NCBI RefSeq assembly: GCF_025264685.1
Contig: NZ_CP073721.1
Span: 5,447,001 to 5,511,000 of the forward strand
From: Dactylosporangium roseum
Lineage (GTDB): Bacteria; Actinomycetota; Actinomycetes; Mycobacteriales; Micromonosporaceae
Reading direction: 5' to 3'
Length of the DNA stretch: 64,000 nucleotides
Within the stretch, counting starts at the first letter, position 1, and each line of letters starts with the position of its first letter. Below are positions 33,241 through 41,622 of this stretch, one piece after another. Made by a program: the position numbers and the translations under genes. The notes under the pieces were generated by a model. The model saw only the letters and a list, made by a program, of their open reading frames with translations, was not told the DNA's origin and did not search any database.

Positions 33241-34604
33241 TGCCAATTAGTGGGTTTCTGTGGGTGGGGATAGGGGGCTGTAACGGACAAAATGGCGGCG
33301 CGCATGGGATGCCGGTTCGTTCACCAGGTTGCTGAAGACCGTTGTGAGCGAAGGGATCCACGTGCGCGCCGCTGCTGTGATCAACCGTCTGCTGGGCTTC
33401 GAGGGAACGGTTGTGGACGACGTGTGTTTCACGGATACCGCGATGGTGGTGCAGGTCCGGCTTCGCTCGCAGGTGCTGGTCTGCCCGTGCGGGCGGACCA
33501 GCCGGGCCCGGTACGACCGTTCCCGCAGGAAGTGGCGTCATGTCGACTTCGGCCGGTACCGGGTGGTGATCGAAGCGGAGATCCGCCGGGTCGACTGCCG
33601 CGGCTGCGGGCAGGTCCGCAGCGAGTGGATGCCGTGGGCCCGGCCCGGCGCCCGGCATACCCGCGACTTCGAGGATATGGCCTGCTGGCTGGCGAAACGG
33701 ATGTCCAAGAGCGCCGCGGCCGCGCTGCTGGGCACCACCTGGCAGACCGTCGACCACCTCGTAGCCAGGCTCGTCGATACCCACCTGGACAGCGAGCGTC
33801 TCGACGCGATCTACCGCATCGGCGTCGACGAGATCGCCTACCGCCGGGGCCGCAAGTTCCTCACCGTGGTCGCCGACCACGACACCGGCCGGGTGGTGTT
33901 CGTCGGCGAGGGCCGCAGGCAGGACGTCTTCGGCAGATTCCTGGAGTCTCTCGGCGAGGACGGCCGAGCCCGGATCGAGGCGGTCAGCATGGACATGACC
34001 GCGATCTACCGCGGCGCCGCCACCACCCACGTGCCGCACGCGGCGATCTGCCTCGACCCGTTCCACGTGATCAAATGGGCCGGCGAAGCGCTTGACCTGG
34101 CCTACCAGACCTGCCGTGAACAGGGCGTAAAGATCGCCGTGGCTGGACTGACACCCGCCCAAACCTGGCAGAAGGCCCGCGGCGCCCTGCGCCAGCCCGC
34201 CGGGCAACACGACCCCACCCGCACCGCGATCATCGAACAGCTCCGCCGCAAACACCCCCGCATCCACCACGCCTGGCGCCTCAAAGAAGACCTCCGCCGC
34301 CTCTACCAGGTCCCCACCAGCGACGCAGCCGACCACCTACGACGCTGGATCAACCGGGCCAAACGCAGCGGTATCAACGCCTTCGTCACCCTCGCCCGGC
34401 GACTGCGCCGCCACCGCACCGGCATCCTCAACGCCATCCACCTCCAACTGTCGAACTCGCTCCTCGAGAGCATCAACGCCGGCATCCGCCTCATCCAACG
34501 CCGCTCCCACGGCTACGCCGACCTCGACAACCTCATCGAAATGATCCACCTCTGCCACGGCGGCATCACCACATCACTACCCACAGAAACCCATTAATTG
34601 GCAC
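33241..34604 (+). mobile_element. ISL3-family insertion sequence, complete (1,364 bp)
   Basis: Termini 33241-33266 and 34579-34604 are inverted repeats matching at 25 of 26 positions (GTGCCAATTA tips). It splits the IS1182 transposase. The flanks share AACA on both sides; an 8-bp duplication usual for ISL3 is not evident, and one extra A is present on the left. Confidence 0.88.
33329..34597 (+). CDS. ISL3-family transposase
   Basis: Up to 422 aa; an internal GTG (33362) may be the true start, giving VRAAAVINRLLGFEG. A zinc finger (CPCGRTSRARYD ... RVDCRGCG) is followed by an HTH (KSAAAALLGTTWQTVDHLV). The DDE domain has IYRIGVDEIAYRRG, SMDMTAIYRGA, CLDPFHVIKWAGEAL and LLESINAGIRLIQRRSHGY with the terminal Glu. 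It appears intact. Confidence 0.88.
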   Translation: MLKTVVSEGIHVRAAAVINRLLGFEGTVVDDVCFTDTAMVVQVRLRSQVLVCPCGRTSRARYDRSRRKWRHVDFGRYRVVIEAEIRRVDCRGCGQVRSEWMPWARPGARHTRDFEDMACWLAKRMSKSAAAALLGTTWQTVDHLVARLVDTHLDSERLDAIYRIGVDEIAYRRGRKFLTVVADHDTGRVVFVGEGRRQDVFGRFLESLGEDGRARIEAVSMDMTAIYRGAATTHVPHAAICLDPFHVIKWAGEALDLAYQTCREQGVKIAVAGLTPAQTWQKARGALRQPAGQHDPTRTAIIEQLRRKHPRIHHAWRLKEDLRRLYQVPTSDAADHLRRWINRAKRSGINAFVTLARRLRRHRTGILNAIHLQLSNSLLESINAGIRLIQRRSHGYADLDNLIEMIHLCHGGITTSLPTETH

Positions 34605-35124
34605 AACAGTACGAACCCACCATGACCGCTGTCACCGACCTGGCCCAGCACCTGACCGAACACACCGGCCGCGACGACCTGACCGTCGGCACCGCCCTCG
34701 CCGACGCCGGCTACGACAGCGAACACAACCTCACCACCCCCGGCCCCGACCGGCTCATCCCCAGCCAAAACCGCCACGACCTGGCCAAAGCCGCCACCAA
34801 CCAACCAGCCACCGGCGACCCGCCCCCGACGCCACCCCCCGCCAAGCCATGAACCACCAACTCCGCACACCACACGGCCACCAGCTCTACAAACGCCGAA
34901 GCCCCCTCGCCGAAGCCCCCAACAGCTGGCTCAAAGACGGCCGTGGACTACGCCGCTTCGCCCGCCGCGGCCTCAACGCCGTCCGCAGCGAACTCCGCTT
35001 CGCCGCCACCGTCACCAACCTGCTCCGGCTCAACACCCTCGGCATCACCACCAACCGCCTGACCACCCACAACCGCCTGACCACCCACAACCGCCCCAAC
35101 AACCCGGCAACCACAGCAGCCTGA
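34605..35124 (+). pseudogene. IS1182-family transposase, C-terminal part (frameshifted)
   Basis: The text resumes as QYEPTMTAVTDLAQHL and reaches DAGYDSEHNL with the second Asp region. It then hits a TGA at 34,850 after a C-rich run. The end of the protein continues in another frame: LYKRRSPLAEAPNSWLKDG, FARRGLNAVRSELRF, the Glu-containing C-terminal block. So the transposase is dead twice over. An 18-bp direct repeat near the 3' end duplicates LTTHNR. Confidence 0.75.
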
Positions 35125-35277
35125 CACCCCACCCCACCCCAGGACCCGGGACCCAGGACCCGGGGAGCAGCGGCACACACCCACACAACACACCACGCAC
35201 ATGCCGCTGACACACCACAGAAAACGTCACCCTCGAAAAAACAACAGGCTCCCCGATAGCCGGATCTTTCCCATGAT

Positions 35278-35423
35278 CATGGAGTCGCCCGGCCTGGCGG
35301 CGGGATTGCGCGGGAACGCGTGCCGGCCGGGGCCGTCAGCGGCGACACCTCCGAGGCCAGTGCCCGAATTGTCAGCCTGGTCCGGGTTGGCAAGAGGCCG
35401 TTGGGCTGAACTTCGCGGCCTTG
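35278..35423 (-). repeat. Transposon-associated arm, copy C (146 bp, inverted)
   Basis: The reverse complement aligns along its whole length with 4,051-4,183 and matches both ends of 30,189-30,334. It lies just outside the right end of the IS1182-type element. 35,125-35,450 holds this arm and the IS end, but no gene. Confidence 0.6.
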
Positions 35424-35450
35424 GTTGTCGGGTGCCGGTCGTTGGTGTCG

Positions 35451-35798
35451 CTACTGCCCGTTGGCCGTCTCGACGCGGGCGATGAGCTGCTTGAGTCGCA
35501 CGATCTCTTCGGTGAGCGCGGCGTTGCCGGTGGCGGTGAGGGTGATCCAGGTGCGGCCGCGCCGGCCCTCGTAGCCCTTCTCGACCTCGATCAGGCCGGC
35601 CGCTTCCAGCACGCTGAGGTGCTTGGAGAGGTTGCCGGCGGTCAGCTCGAGTTGGGTGCGCAGGTAGCCGAATTCGACTCGGCGTGCCTCATGCGCGATG
35701 GTCAGGATGCCGAGCCGTGCCCGCTGGTGCACCACCTCGTCCAGCCCGGTGACCGGGTGCCCGGCATCCGGGTCCGGGGTGCCGGTCGCGGCCGTCAC
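35451..35798 (-). CDS. Winged-helix transcriptional regulator (MarR/ArsR-like)
   Basis: 115 aa. ILTIAHEARRVEFGYLRTQL, ELTAGNLSKHLSVLEAAGLI and EVEKGYEGRRGRTWITLT form a compact winged helix of the kind often called transcriptional regulator, DNA-binding winged HTH. Such proteins usually repress a neighbouring membrane protein. The GTG start at 35798 overlaps the stop of the upstream membrane gene as GTGA. Confidence 0.82.
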   Translation of the reverse strand: MTAATGTPDPDAGHPVTGLDEVVHQRARLGILTIAHEARRVEFGYLRTQLELTAGNLSKHLSVLEAAGLIEVEKGYEGRRGRTWITLTATGNAALTEEIVRLKQLIARVETANGQ

Positions 35799-36490
35799 CG
35801 CTGCCGCCTGCGGGCCGCTCCGAAGAACCCGACCGCGCCGAGCAGCAGCACCGCGCCGCTGATGACTTGCGGTACCGCGAATCGGGCCTGTAGTCCCCAG
35901 CCCGCCGGTCCCCAGCCCTCGTTCATCGGCAGTACCAGCAGCACCGCTGCCAGGTAGACGAGGGTGAACAGCAGCAGCCTGATGTTGCGCTCCAGCCGGG
36001 CCAGCACCAACAGCGCGATGCCGATCATGCTCCAGGGTGAGACCAGCCGGTCCAGTACCAACCCCCAGTACGAGAGCCGCTGCATCGATTCCGGGTGGCT
36101 CGGAAGATACAGGGCCGCGGCCACCCACGCGGCGGTGAACACGACGGTCGTCGCGGCGCCGGCGATCGCGTACGGCAACACCCGGGCACCCAGCCCCCGC
36201 GCCCGGGCAGCCCGCACGTAGGAGACGGCAATCGCCGTGTAGGCGAGCAGGAGCGCCGGTGGCCAGTAGTACAGCACGCCCCGTCGCGCGAATTCGCAGC
36301 CGTTGTCCTGGCGGCAGTGCACCGTCATACCGAGCCAGTCGAACGGGATCCCGACGAGCGTCACCACGGCTAGCACCAGCAGCGCAACCCAGGTCATCCG
36401 TTGGTCGAGACGCACCCGGTGCCCCAGGGAGCGAACGTAAGACAGCAGTCGGCGGGGATCCCCGTCGGCGGGGATCGGGTCAGTGGTCAT
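35795..36490 (-). CDS. Membrane protein coupled to the winged-helix regulator
   Basis: 231 aa from the ATG at 36490. About six hydrophobic helices (about 35-55, 80-97, 108-130, 150-168, 172-190, 203-222), with a loop containing two Cys (HCRQDNGCEFARRG). No family motif recognised. A palindrome CCAAATTGG lies about 35 bp upstream and may be the operator of the co-encoded regulator. Confidence 0.7.
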   Translation of the reverse strand: MTTDPIPADGDPRRLLSYVRSLGHRVRLDQRMTWVALLVLAVVTLVGIPFDWLGMTVHCRQDNGCEFARRGVLYYWPPALLLAYTAIAVSYVRAARARGLGARVLPYAIAGAATTVVFTAAWVAAALYLPSHPESMQRLSYWGLVLDRLVSPWSMIGIALLVLARLERNIRLLLFTLVYLAAVLLVLPMNEGWGPAGWGLQARFAVPQVISGAVLLLGAVGFFGAARRRQR

Positions 36491-36593
36491 GCCAATAGGT
36501 TTCCACAGCAAACCTGTCGGCGCTAGTCCCAAATTGGTACAGAGACATCACGCGGACCGTGAGGGGCGACCAGCCCCCGCCCGCGCGACCACC

Positions 36594-36800
36594 TGGAGGG
36601 GCGAGCGGACCTGCCGGACCGCCGCCGAGGCCGCGGCATTCCTGCGGCGCTGCCGGACTGTCGGCGCCTCGCTCACCGGCCTCTTCCAACTGCTCATCGC
36701 CACCGGCATGCGCGAGGGCGAGGCCCTCGCGCCGCGCTGGGCCGACGCCGACCTCGACCACCGGCTGCTCTTCGTCCGGCACACCCTCGGCGCCAGGTGA
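36594..36800 (+). pseudogene. Tyrosine integrase core fragment
   Basis: The frame reads TAAEAAAFLRRC, LFQLLIATGMREGEALAPRW and ADADLDHRLLFVRHTL, then a stop. GMREGE carries the first catalytic Arg of tyrosine recombinases. The N-terminal arm-binding part and the later H-x-x-R and Tyr are missing. A relic of an integrated element beside the Imm-5-like genes. Confidence 0.75.
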
Positions 36801-36885
36801 CCGGCGATTGAAGGTTGCCGCCACATGGCAAGCTGTGGTCAGGCGCAAAGCCTCAACCGAGCGTTCAAGGATACGATTCAGAGAC

Positions 36886-37500
36886 ATGGCGCAGAGCATG
36901 CACACCTTGTCCGGAGGCTTCGACCTGACGATGGACGAGCTGCGCGTCGTGGCACGTTACGTGGTCCAGCACGCCGAGGACGTCCTGCCGGTCTTCGAGC
37001 AGGCCATCCCCGATGATCTCCGCCCCCGTGCGGCGATCGACGCGGCCTGGGCGTTCGTCAACGGCGCCAAGAGGACAAAATTGCAGCGCGTCAGTTCCCT
37101 TGACGCTCATCGCGCCGCCCGGTCCGCACCCTCCGAGGCTGTGCGACTGGCCGCACGATCCGCCGGTGACGCCGCAGCGGCCGCATACCTGCACCCCATT
37201 GCCAAGGCCAGCCAGGTCGGCCACATCCTGCGAGCCGCCGCGAGCGCTGCGCGCATCGGGGAGATCGAGGCGGGCGGTGACCCCGCGATCGGGAATGCCC
37301 TGCTGGAACGGTCGCGGCAGCATGCGACACCGGTGCTGGTCGACGTGCTCAGCCGCTACCCGCCCGCGACCAGCGGCAGCAATCGTGTCGCCCAGCTCAT
37401 GAGCACCCTCGACCATTGCCTGCGGCAGCCGGCTGACCGGTCGCCAGGACACACCGCGCTGAACCCATCCGACCCGCGCAGAAGGGAGTGCGAGTCGTGA
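36886..37500 (+). CDS. Imm-5-like putative immunity protein, first of a tandem pair
   Basis: 204 aa, all helical. LTMDELRVVARYVVQHAEDV, LPVFEQAIPDDLRPRAAIDA and AWAFVNGAKRTK match the repeated unit of Imm-5-like proteins. In that unit a Lx-W/Y-x-x-x-x-A-E-x-V-L-x-x-F-E helix is followed by D-x-RP-R-x-A-I-x-x-A. The family is annotated as putative toxin immunity from gene-neighbourhood studies; direct proof is thin. Its stop overlaps the next start (GTGA). It is more diverged from the usual sequence than its neighbour. Confidence 0.7.
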   Translation: MAQSMHTLSGGFDLTMDELRVVARYVVQHAEDVLPVFEQAIPDDLRPRAAIDAAWAFVNGAKRTKLQRVSSLDAHRAARSAPSEAVRLAARSAGDAAAAAYLHPIAKASQVGHILRAAASAARIGEIEAGGDPAIGNALLERSRQHATPVLVDVLSRYPPATSGSNRVAQLMSTLDHCLRQPADRSPGHTALNPSDPRRRECES

Positions 37501-38012
37501 TCCTCCCGAAGGTCCGGGACCCTCGCTTCGTGACGATCCGCCGTGGCGGGACGCTCACCGATACCGACCACCGTCTCCTGGCTCTATGGGCTGCCTCGTG
37601 TGCAGAGCACGTCCTTGGCCTCTTCGAGTCGGCCCAGCCCGGGGACCCGCGACCGCGCCACGCCATCGAGCATGCCCGGGCCTGGGTGCGTGGCGAGGTC
37701 ACGATGACGCAGACCCGCGCGGCGGGCGGTCATGCGATGGGAGCAGCCAGAGACCTGCGTGGGGCGGCACGGCATGCCGCGTACGCCGCCGGCCAGGCCG
37801 CGGTCGTCGCGCACGTCGCCGCGCACGAACTCGGCGCCGCCGCCTACGCGATCAAGGCCGCAAGTGCCGCGGCACCGCAAGGCCTGAGCGCAACCGCAGC
37901 GCGCATGGAGCGCCAGTGGCAGCGCGACCAGCTCCCGGAGGCTATCCGCGAGCTCGTACTTGACGATCAGAGACTGCGCAACGACATCTGCTGGTCGGTC
38001 TTCGACTGTTGA
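37497..38012 (+). CDS. Imm-5-like putative immunity protein, second of a tandem pair
   Basis: 171 aa from the GTG at 37497, chosen because AAGGGAG lies nine bases upstream and the GTG overlaps the previous stop. LPKVRDPRFVTIRRGGTLTD, LWAASCAEHVLGLFESAQP, RPRHAIEHARAWVRGE and AAGGHAMGAARDLRGAARHA are strongly conserved Imm-5-like text. No polymorphic toxin gene is visible within the window. Confidence 0.82.
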   Translation: MILPKVRDPRFVTIRRGGTLTDTDHRLLALWAASCAEHVLGLFESAQPGDPRPRHAIEHARAWVRGEVTMTQTRAAGGHAMGAARDLRGAARHAAYAAGQAAVVAHVAAHELGAAAYAIKAASAAAPQGLSATAARMERQWQRDQLPEAIRELVLDDQRLRNDICWSVFDC

Positions 38013-38189
38013 ACCCGGACCTCGCACGGCCCTTCGCCGTCGGCCCCAGCCGGTCAGAGGTGGCCGCCTTGCCGCCGGGCGATTTTCGGGCATCTCGGCA
38101 CGAGCGTGCACCGGCCGAGGAGATCTGGGCCCTGACCGTCCGTAGCGCGCGACTCGCGGCTGAAGCGCGCACTCGCCTCCCCTGGCTCC

Positions 38190-38531
38190 CTAGCTGCCCC
38201 GGTAGGTGGTGTAGCCGTACGGGCTGAGCAGCAGCGGCACGTGGTGGTGCCGGTGCGGGTCCCGGATCTGGAAGGCGATCGTGATCTCCGGGAAGAACGC
38301 CTCGCCGCCGAAGTACGGCTCGACGAAGAAGACGAGCCGGTAGCCGCCCGCCCGCCAATCGCCCGCCGGCACCCACTCGCGCAGCCGCCCGTCGGCGTCG
38401 GTACGCCCCTCGGCGATCGGAGCCCACCCGCCGGCGTCCCGGCGGTCCAGCCGGACGTAGACGTCCCGGGCCGGCTCGCCGCGCACGGTGTCCAGGACAT
38501 GCGTGGAGATCCGGGCGAACTCGACACTCAT
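38190..38531 (-). CDS. uraH: 5-hydroxyisourate hydrolase (transthyretin-like)
   Basis: 113 aa. Converts 5-hydroxyisourate, the uricase product, to OHCU. ISTHVLDTVRGEPA near the N-terminus holds the catalytic His, HHHVPLLLSPYGYTTY leads to the C-terminal YRGS, the family's hallmark tetrapeptide. Length and the four-strand pattern are normal. The ATG overlaps the uraD stop (ATGA), so both enzymes are made together. They lie about 22 kb from the uricase gene but in the same island. Confidence 0.95.
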   Translation of the reverse strand: MSVEFARISTHVLDTVRGEPARDVYVRLDRRDAGGWAPIAEGRTDADGRLREWVPAGDWRAGGYRLVFFVEPYFGGEAFFPEITIAFQIRDPHRHHHVPLLLSPYGYTTYRGS

Positions 38532-39043
38532 CCGACCAGCCTCTCGAGCCGGAGCAGGGCGATGCGGCGCAGCTCCTCGTGGACCACACGCCGCTCGGTC
38601 TCGTCGTCGTGGGTCAACCGCTGGCGGGCCGCGGCGAGCAGCTCCGCCTCGCCGCGGCCGCTCGCGAAGATCAGGAAGAGGTGACCGAAGCGCCGCTCGT
38701 ACTCCAGATTCGCGGCGGCAAGCGCGGCCCGGGTGGCGGTGTCGCCGGCGACGCCGGCCTGCTCCCGACGCGACCACGCCGACGACCGGTCGGCGCCGTC
38801 CGGGCGCTCACCGATGCGCGGATGGTCGGCCAGTGCCCGCGCGATGTCCGCCCAGGTCAGCCGCCGCAGCGCGGTGTCGGCCACGGCGAGCAGCGCGGCG
38901 ACGTCGGGATATGGCCGCCCGGCGGCCAGCTCCGCCGCCCAGGCCGGTACGGCGCAGCAGGCGCGCAGGTCCCGCTCCGCCTCCGCCGGCGGGCTGGTGT
39001 TGAAGTCGGCGAGGGCAGCATTGACTGTGGTGATGGTAATCAT
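38528..39043 (-). CDS. uraD: OHCU decarboxylase
   Basis: 171 aa. Decarboxylates 2-oxo-4-hydroxy-4-carboxy-5-ureidoimidazoline to (S)-allantoin. ADHPRIGERP (His at about 74) is the catalytic motif, and FGHLFLIFASGRGEAELL the conserved second block. The start at 39043 is the first Met of the conserved fold. It precedes uraH with a 4-base overlap. The 262-bp gap to the aldehyde dehydrogenase-like gene (39,044-39,305) holds no gene and no clear promoter. Confidence 0.93.
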   Translation of the reverse strand: MITITTVNAALADFNTSPPAEAERDLRACCAVPAWAAELAAGRPYPDVAALLAVADTALRRLTWADIARALADHPRIGERPDGADRSSAWSRREQAGVAGDTATRAALAAANLEYERRFGHLFLIFASGRGEAELLAAARQRLTHDDETERRVVHEELRRIALLRLERLVG

Positions 39044-39305
39044 CTCCGTTGGTTGTCGAACAGTACGGCGGCGTCTGGCGCGCGGGGGCGAGTCAGCGGT
39101 GGATGCGGCCGTTGGTCCGCGGCAGCGGGGCGCCGTACCGGCCTGGGTGGCGGCGGCCGGGCGACCGGGACCCAGGCTCGGGACGTCGAGTGGGTTACCG
39201 GGAAGAGGCGCCGGTGCTCGCGCGAACCGAACTCGGCACCTGGGCAGACGCGTCACGCGCGCCCTCGGAGTCACCTGGTCCTTCAGGTTCGCGCGCCGTC
39301 GGGCG

Positions 39306-40187
39306 TCAGACGCCGATGGGGTGCCAGACCGTCTTGGTCTCGAGGAACGCGGTCATCGCCTCGAGACCCGGGTCCAGGGCCCAGTCCGGCTCGGTCGCCG
39401 GCGCGCGTCGTACCCGCTTGAGGTTGTCGGCCGACGCGACCTCGAGATCGGTGGCCAGCCCGGCGTCGCCGGCGAGGCCGGTCAGGTCGATGGCGTTGAC
39501 GTCCATGTGGGAGGCCAGCCAGGGGCCGATCGTGGCGGCCGAGCCGGTGAGGATGTTGAGCACGCCGCCGGGCACGTCCGAGGTGGCCAGCACCTCGGAG
39601 AACGTCACGGCCGGGAGCGGGCGGTCGTAGGACGACACGACCACGACGGTGTTACCGGTGACGATCACCGGCGCGACCACGCTGACCAGGCCGAGCAGGG
39701 AGGACTCCTGCGGCGCGAGCACGGCGACCACACCGGTCGGCTCGGGCGTGGAGAGGTTGAAGAACGGGCCGGCGACCGGGTTGGCGTTGCCGATCACCTG
39801 GGTGACCTTGTCGGCCCACCCGGCGTACCAGACCAGGCGGTCGATCGCCTCGTCGACGATCTTCTCCGCCTTCGCCGCGGACAGCCCCTCCGCCTGGCCC
39901 ACCGCCTGCACGAACTGCGGGCGGCGGTCCTCCATGACCTCGGCGACGCGGTACAGGATCTGGGCGCGGTTGTACGCCGTGCGCCCCGCCCAGCCGGGGA
40001 ACGCCTTGCGGGCGGCGGCAACGGCGTCGCGAGCGTCCTTGCGGGAGGCCAGGGCGGCATTGGCCACGAACTTCCCCTTCGCGTCGCTCACCTCGTAGGA
40101 GTGACCGGATTCCGAACGCGGGAACGCGCCGCCGATGTAGAGCTTGTAGGTCTTGCGGACGTCGATCCTGCTGTTGGTAGGGCTCAC
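39306..40187 (-). CDS. Short aldehyde dehydrogenase-like protein lacking the catalytic domain
   Basis: 293 aa against the usual ~480. It keeps the N-terminal and NAD-binding domain (KLYIGGAFPRSESGHSY, VVAPVIVTGNTVVVVSS, DVPGGVLNILTG) up to VNAIDLTGL, then jumps to a C-terminal segment ending LETKTVWHPIGV. The catalytic Cys region is absent, and LELGG is lost. GTGA overlap with the full-length enzyme suggests a paired, perhaps structural, partner. Similar deoC-ald-ald trios occur in other actinomycetes, from memory. Confidence 0.8.
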   Translation of the reverse strand: MSPTNSRIDVRKTYKLYIGGAFPRSESGHSYEVSDAKGKFVANAALASRKDARDAVAAARKAFPGWAGRTAYNRAQILYRVAEVMEDRRPQFVQAVGQAEGLSAAKAEKIVDEAIDRLVWYAGWADKVTQVIGNANPVAGPFFNLSTPEPTGVVAVLAPQESSLLGLVSVVAPVIVTGNTVVVVSSYDRPLPAVTFSEVLATSDVPGGVLNILTGSAATIGPWLASHMDVNAIDLTGLAGDAGLATDLEVASADNLKRVRRAPATEPDWALDPGLEAMTAFLETKTVWHPIGV

Positions 40188-41617
40188 TTGAGGTATGCCT
40201 CCAGACCGTGGCGGCCGCCCTCACGGCCGTAGCCCGACTCCTGGTAGCCGCCGAAGGGACTGGTGGGGTCGAACTTGTTGAACGTGTTGGCCCAGACAAC
40301 GCCGGCCCGCAGCTCGCTGGCGACCTTGAGGATCCGCGAGCCCTTCTCGGTCCAGACCCCGGCGGAGAGGCCGTACGGGGTGTTGTTGGCCTTCTCTACC
40401 GCCTCGGACGGGGTGCGGAAGGTCAGCACGGACAGGACCGGGCCGAAGATCTCCTCCCGCGCGATCCGGTGAGCCTGGGAGACGCCGGTGAACAGCGTCG
40501 GCGGGAACCAGAAGCCGTGCTGGGGCACCTCGCACTCCGGCGACCAGCGGCCGGCGCCCTCGGCCTCCCCGATGTCGGAGAGCTCGCGGATCCGGGCCAA
40601 CTGCTCGGCCGAGTTGATCGCGCCGATGTCGGTGTTCTTGTCCAGCGGGTCGCCGACCCGCAGGGTGGACATCCGGCGCTTGAGCTTGCCGAGCAGTTCC
40701 TCGGCGATCGACTCCTGGACCAGCAGCCGGGAGCCGGCGCAGCAGACGTGGCCCTGGTTGAAGAAGATGCCGGTCACGATGCCCTCGACGGCCTGGTCGA
40801 GCGGCGCGTCGTCGAAGACGATGTTCGCCGCCTTGCCACCGAGCTCGAGGGTGACCTTCTTGTCGGTGCCCGCCACCGTGCGGGCGATCGCCTTGCCGAC
40901 CTCGGTCGAGCCGGTGAACGCGACCTTGTCGATGCCCGGGTGACCGACCAGCGCCTGGCCGGTGCCACCCGCTCCGGTGACGATGTTGACGACTCCCGGC
41001 GGGAGGTCGGCCTGCTGGCAGATCCCGGCGAACAGCAGCGCGGTCAGCGGTGTGGTCTCCGCGGGCTTGAGCACCACGGTGTTGCCGCAGGCCAGCGCCG
41101 GGGCGATCTTCCAGGCCAGCATCAGCAGCGGGAAGTTCCACGGGATGACCTGGCCCGCGACACCCAGCGGCCGCGGGTTCGGCCCGCGGCCGGCGTACTC
41201 GAGCTTGTCGGCCCAGCCGGCGTAGTAGAAGAAGTGGGCAGCCACGGTCGGGACGTCGACGTCGCGCGACTCCTTGATCGGCTTGCCGTTGTCGATCGAC
41301 TCCAGCACCGCGAGCTCGCGACCGCGCTCCTGGATGATCCGGGCGATCCGGTAGAGGTACTTGGCGCGCTCCCGGCCCGGCATCCGCGACCAGACCTTGT
41401 CGTAGGCCCGGCGGGCTGCCTTGACCGCCGCGTCGACGTCGACCTCGTCGGCCTCGGCGACCTCGGCGAGCACCTCCTCGGTGGCCGGGTTGATCGTCTT
41501 GAACGACTTCCCGCGCCCGTCGACGAAGGCGCCGCCGATGAACAGGCCGTAGGACGGCTTGATGTCGACGATGCTCCGGGACTCGGGGGCCGGCGCGTAC
41601 TCGAAGGGGGATGGCAT
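40184..41617 (-). CDS. NAD(P)-dependent aldehyde dehydrogenase
   Basis: 477 aa. Oxidises an aldehyde to its acid. [14 protein letters not shown] holds the general base Glu, [17 protein letters not shown] the catalytic Cys, and [13 protein letters not shown] the C-terminal conserved block. It follows deoC by five bases, so acetaldehyde from deoxyribose-5-phosphate is a natural substrate. The start ATG at 41617 is preferred over a GTG one codon earlier. Confidence 0.92.
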   Translation of the reverse strand: MPSPFEYAPAPESRSIVDIKPSYGLFIGGAFVDGRGKSFKTINPATEEVLAEVAEADEVDVDAAVKAARRAYDKVWSRMPGRERAKYLYRIARIIQERGRELAVLESIDNGKPIKESRDVDVPTVAAHFFYYAGWADKLEYAGRGPNPRPLGVAGQVIPWNFPLLMLAWKIAPALACGNTVVLKPAETTPLTALLFAGICQQADLPPGVVNIVTGAGGTGQALVGHPGIDKVAFTGSTEVGKAIARTVAGTDKKVTLELGGKAANIVFDDAPLDQAVEGIVTGIFFNQGHVCCAGSRLLVQESIAEELLGKLKRRMSTLRVGDPLDKNTDIGAINSAEQLARIRELSDIGEAEGAGRWSPECEVPQHGFWFPPTLFTGVSQAHRIAREEIFGPVLSVLTFRTPSEAVEKANNTPYGLSAGVWTEKGSRILKVASELRAGVVWANTFNKFDPTSPFGGYQESGYGREGGRHGLEAYLK

Positions 41618-41622
41618 CACAA

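Larger units (their letters stand above)
31873..35282 (+). mobile_element. IS1182-type element, broken by an ISL3 insertion and a frameshift
   Basis: The ends 31873-31909 and 35242-35282 are inverted repeats (GATCATGGGAAAGAT at the tips, CCTGTTG at the inner edge; about six mismatches in 37). Between them lies one transposase in pieces. The ISL3 element occupies 33,241-34,604. Outside the ends lie the longer arms B and C. Confidence 0.75.

Noticed and set aside
31873-35282. Composite antibiotic-resistance transposon
   Set aside because: Between the IS ends there are only transposase genes; no cargo gene is present.
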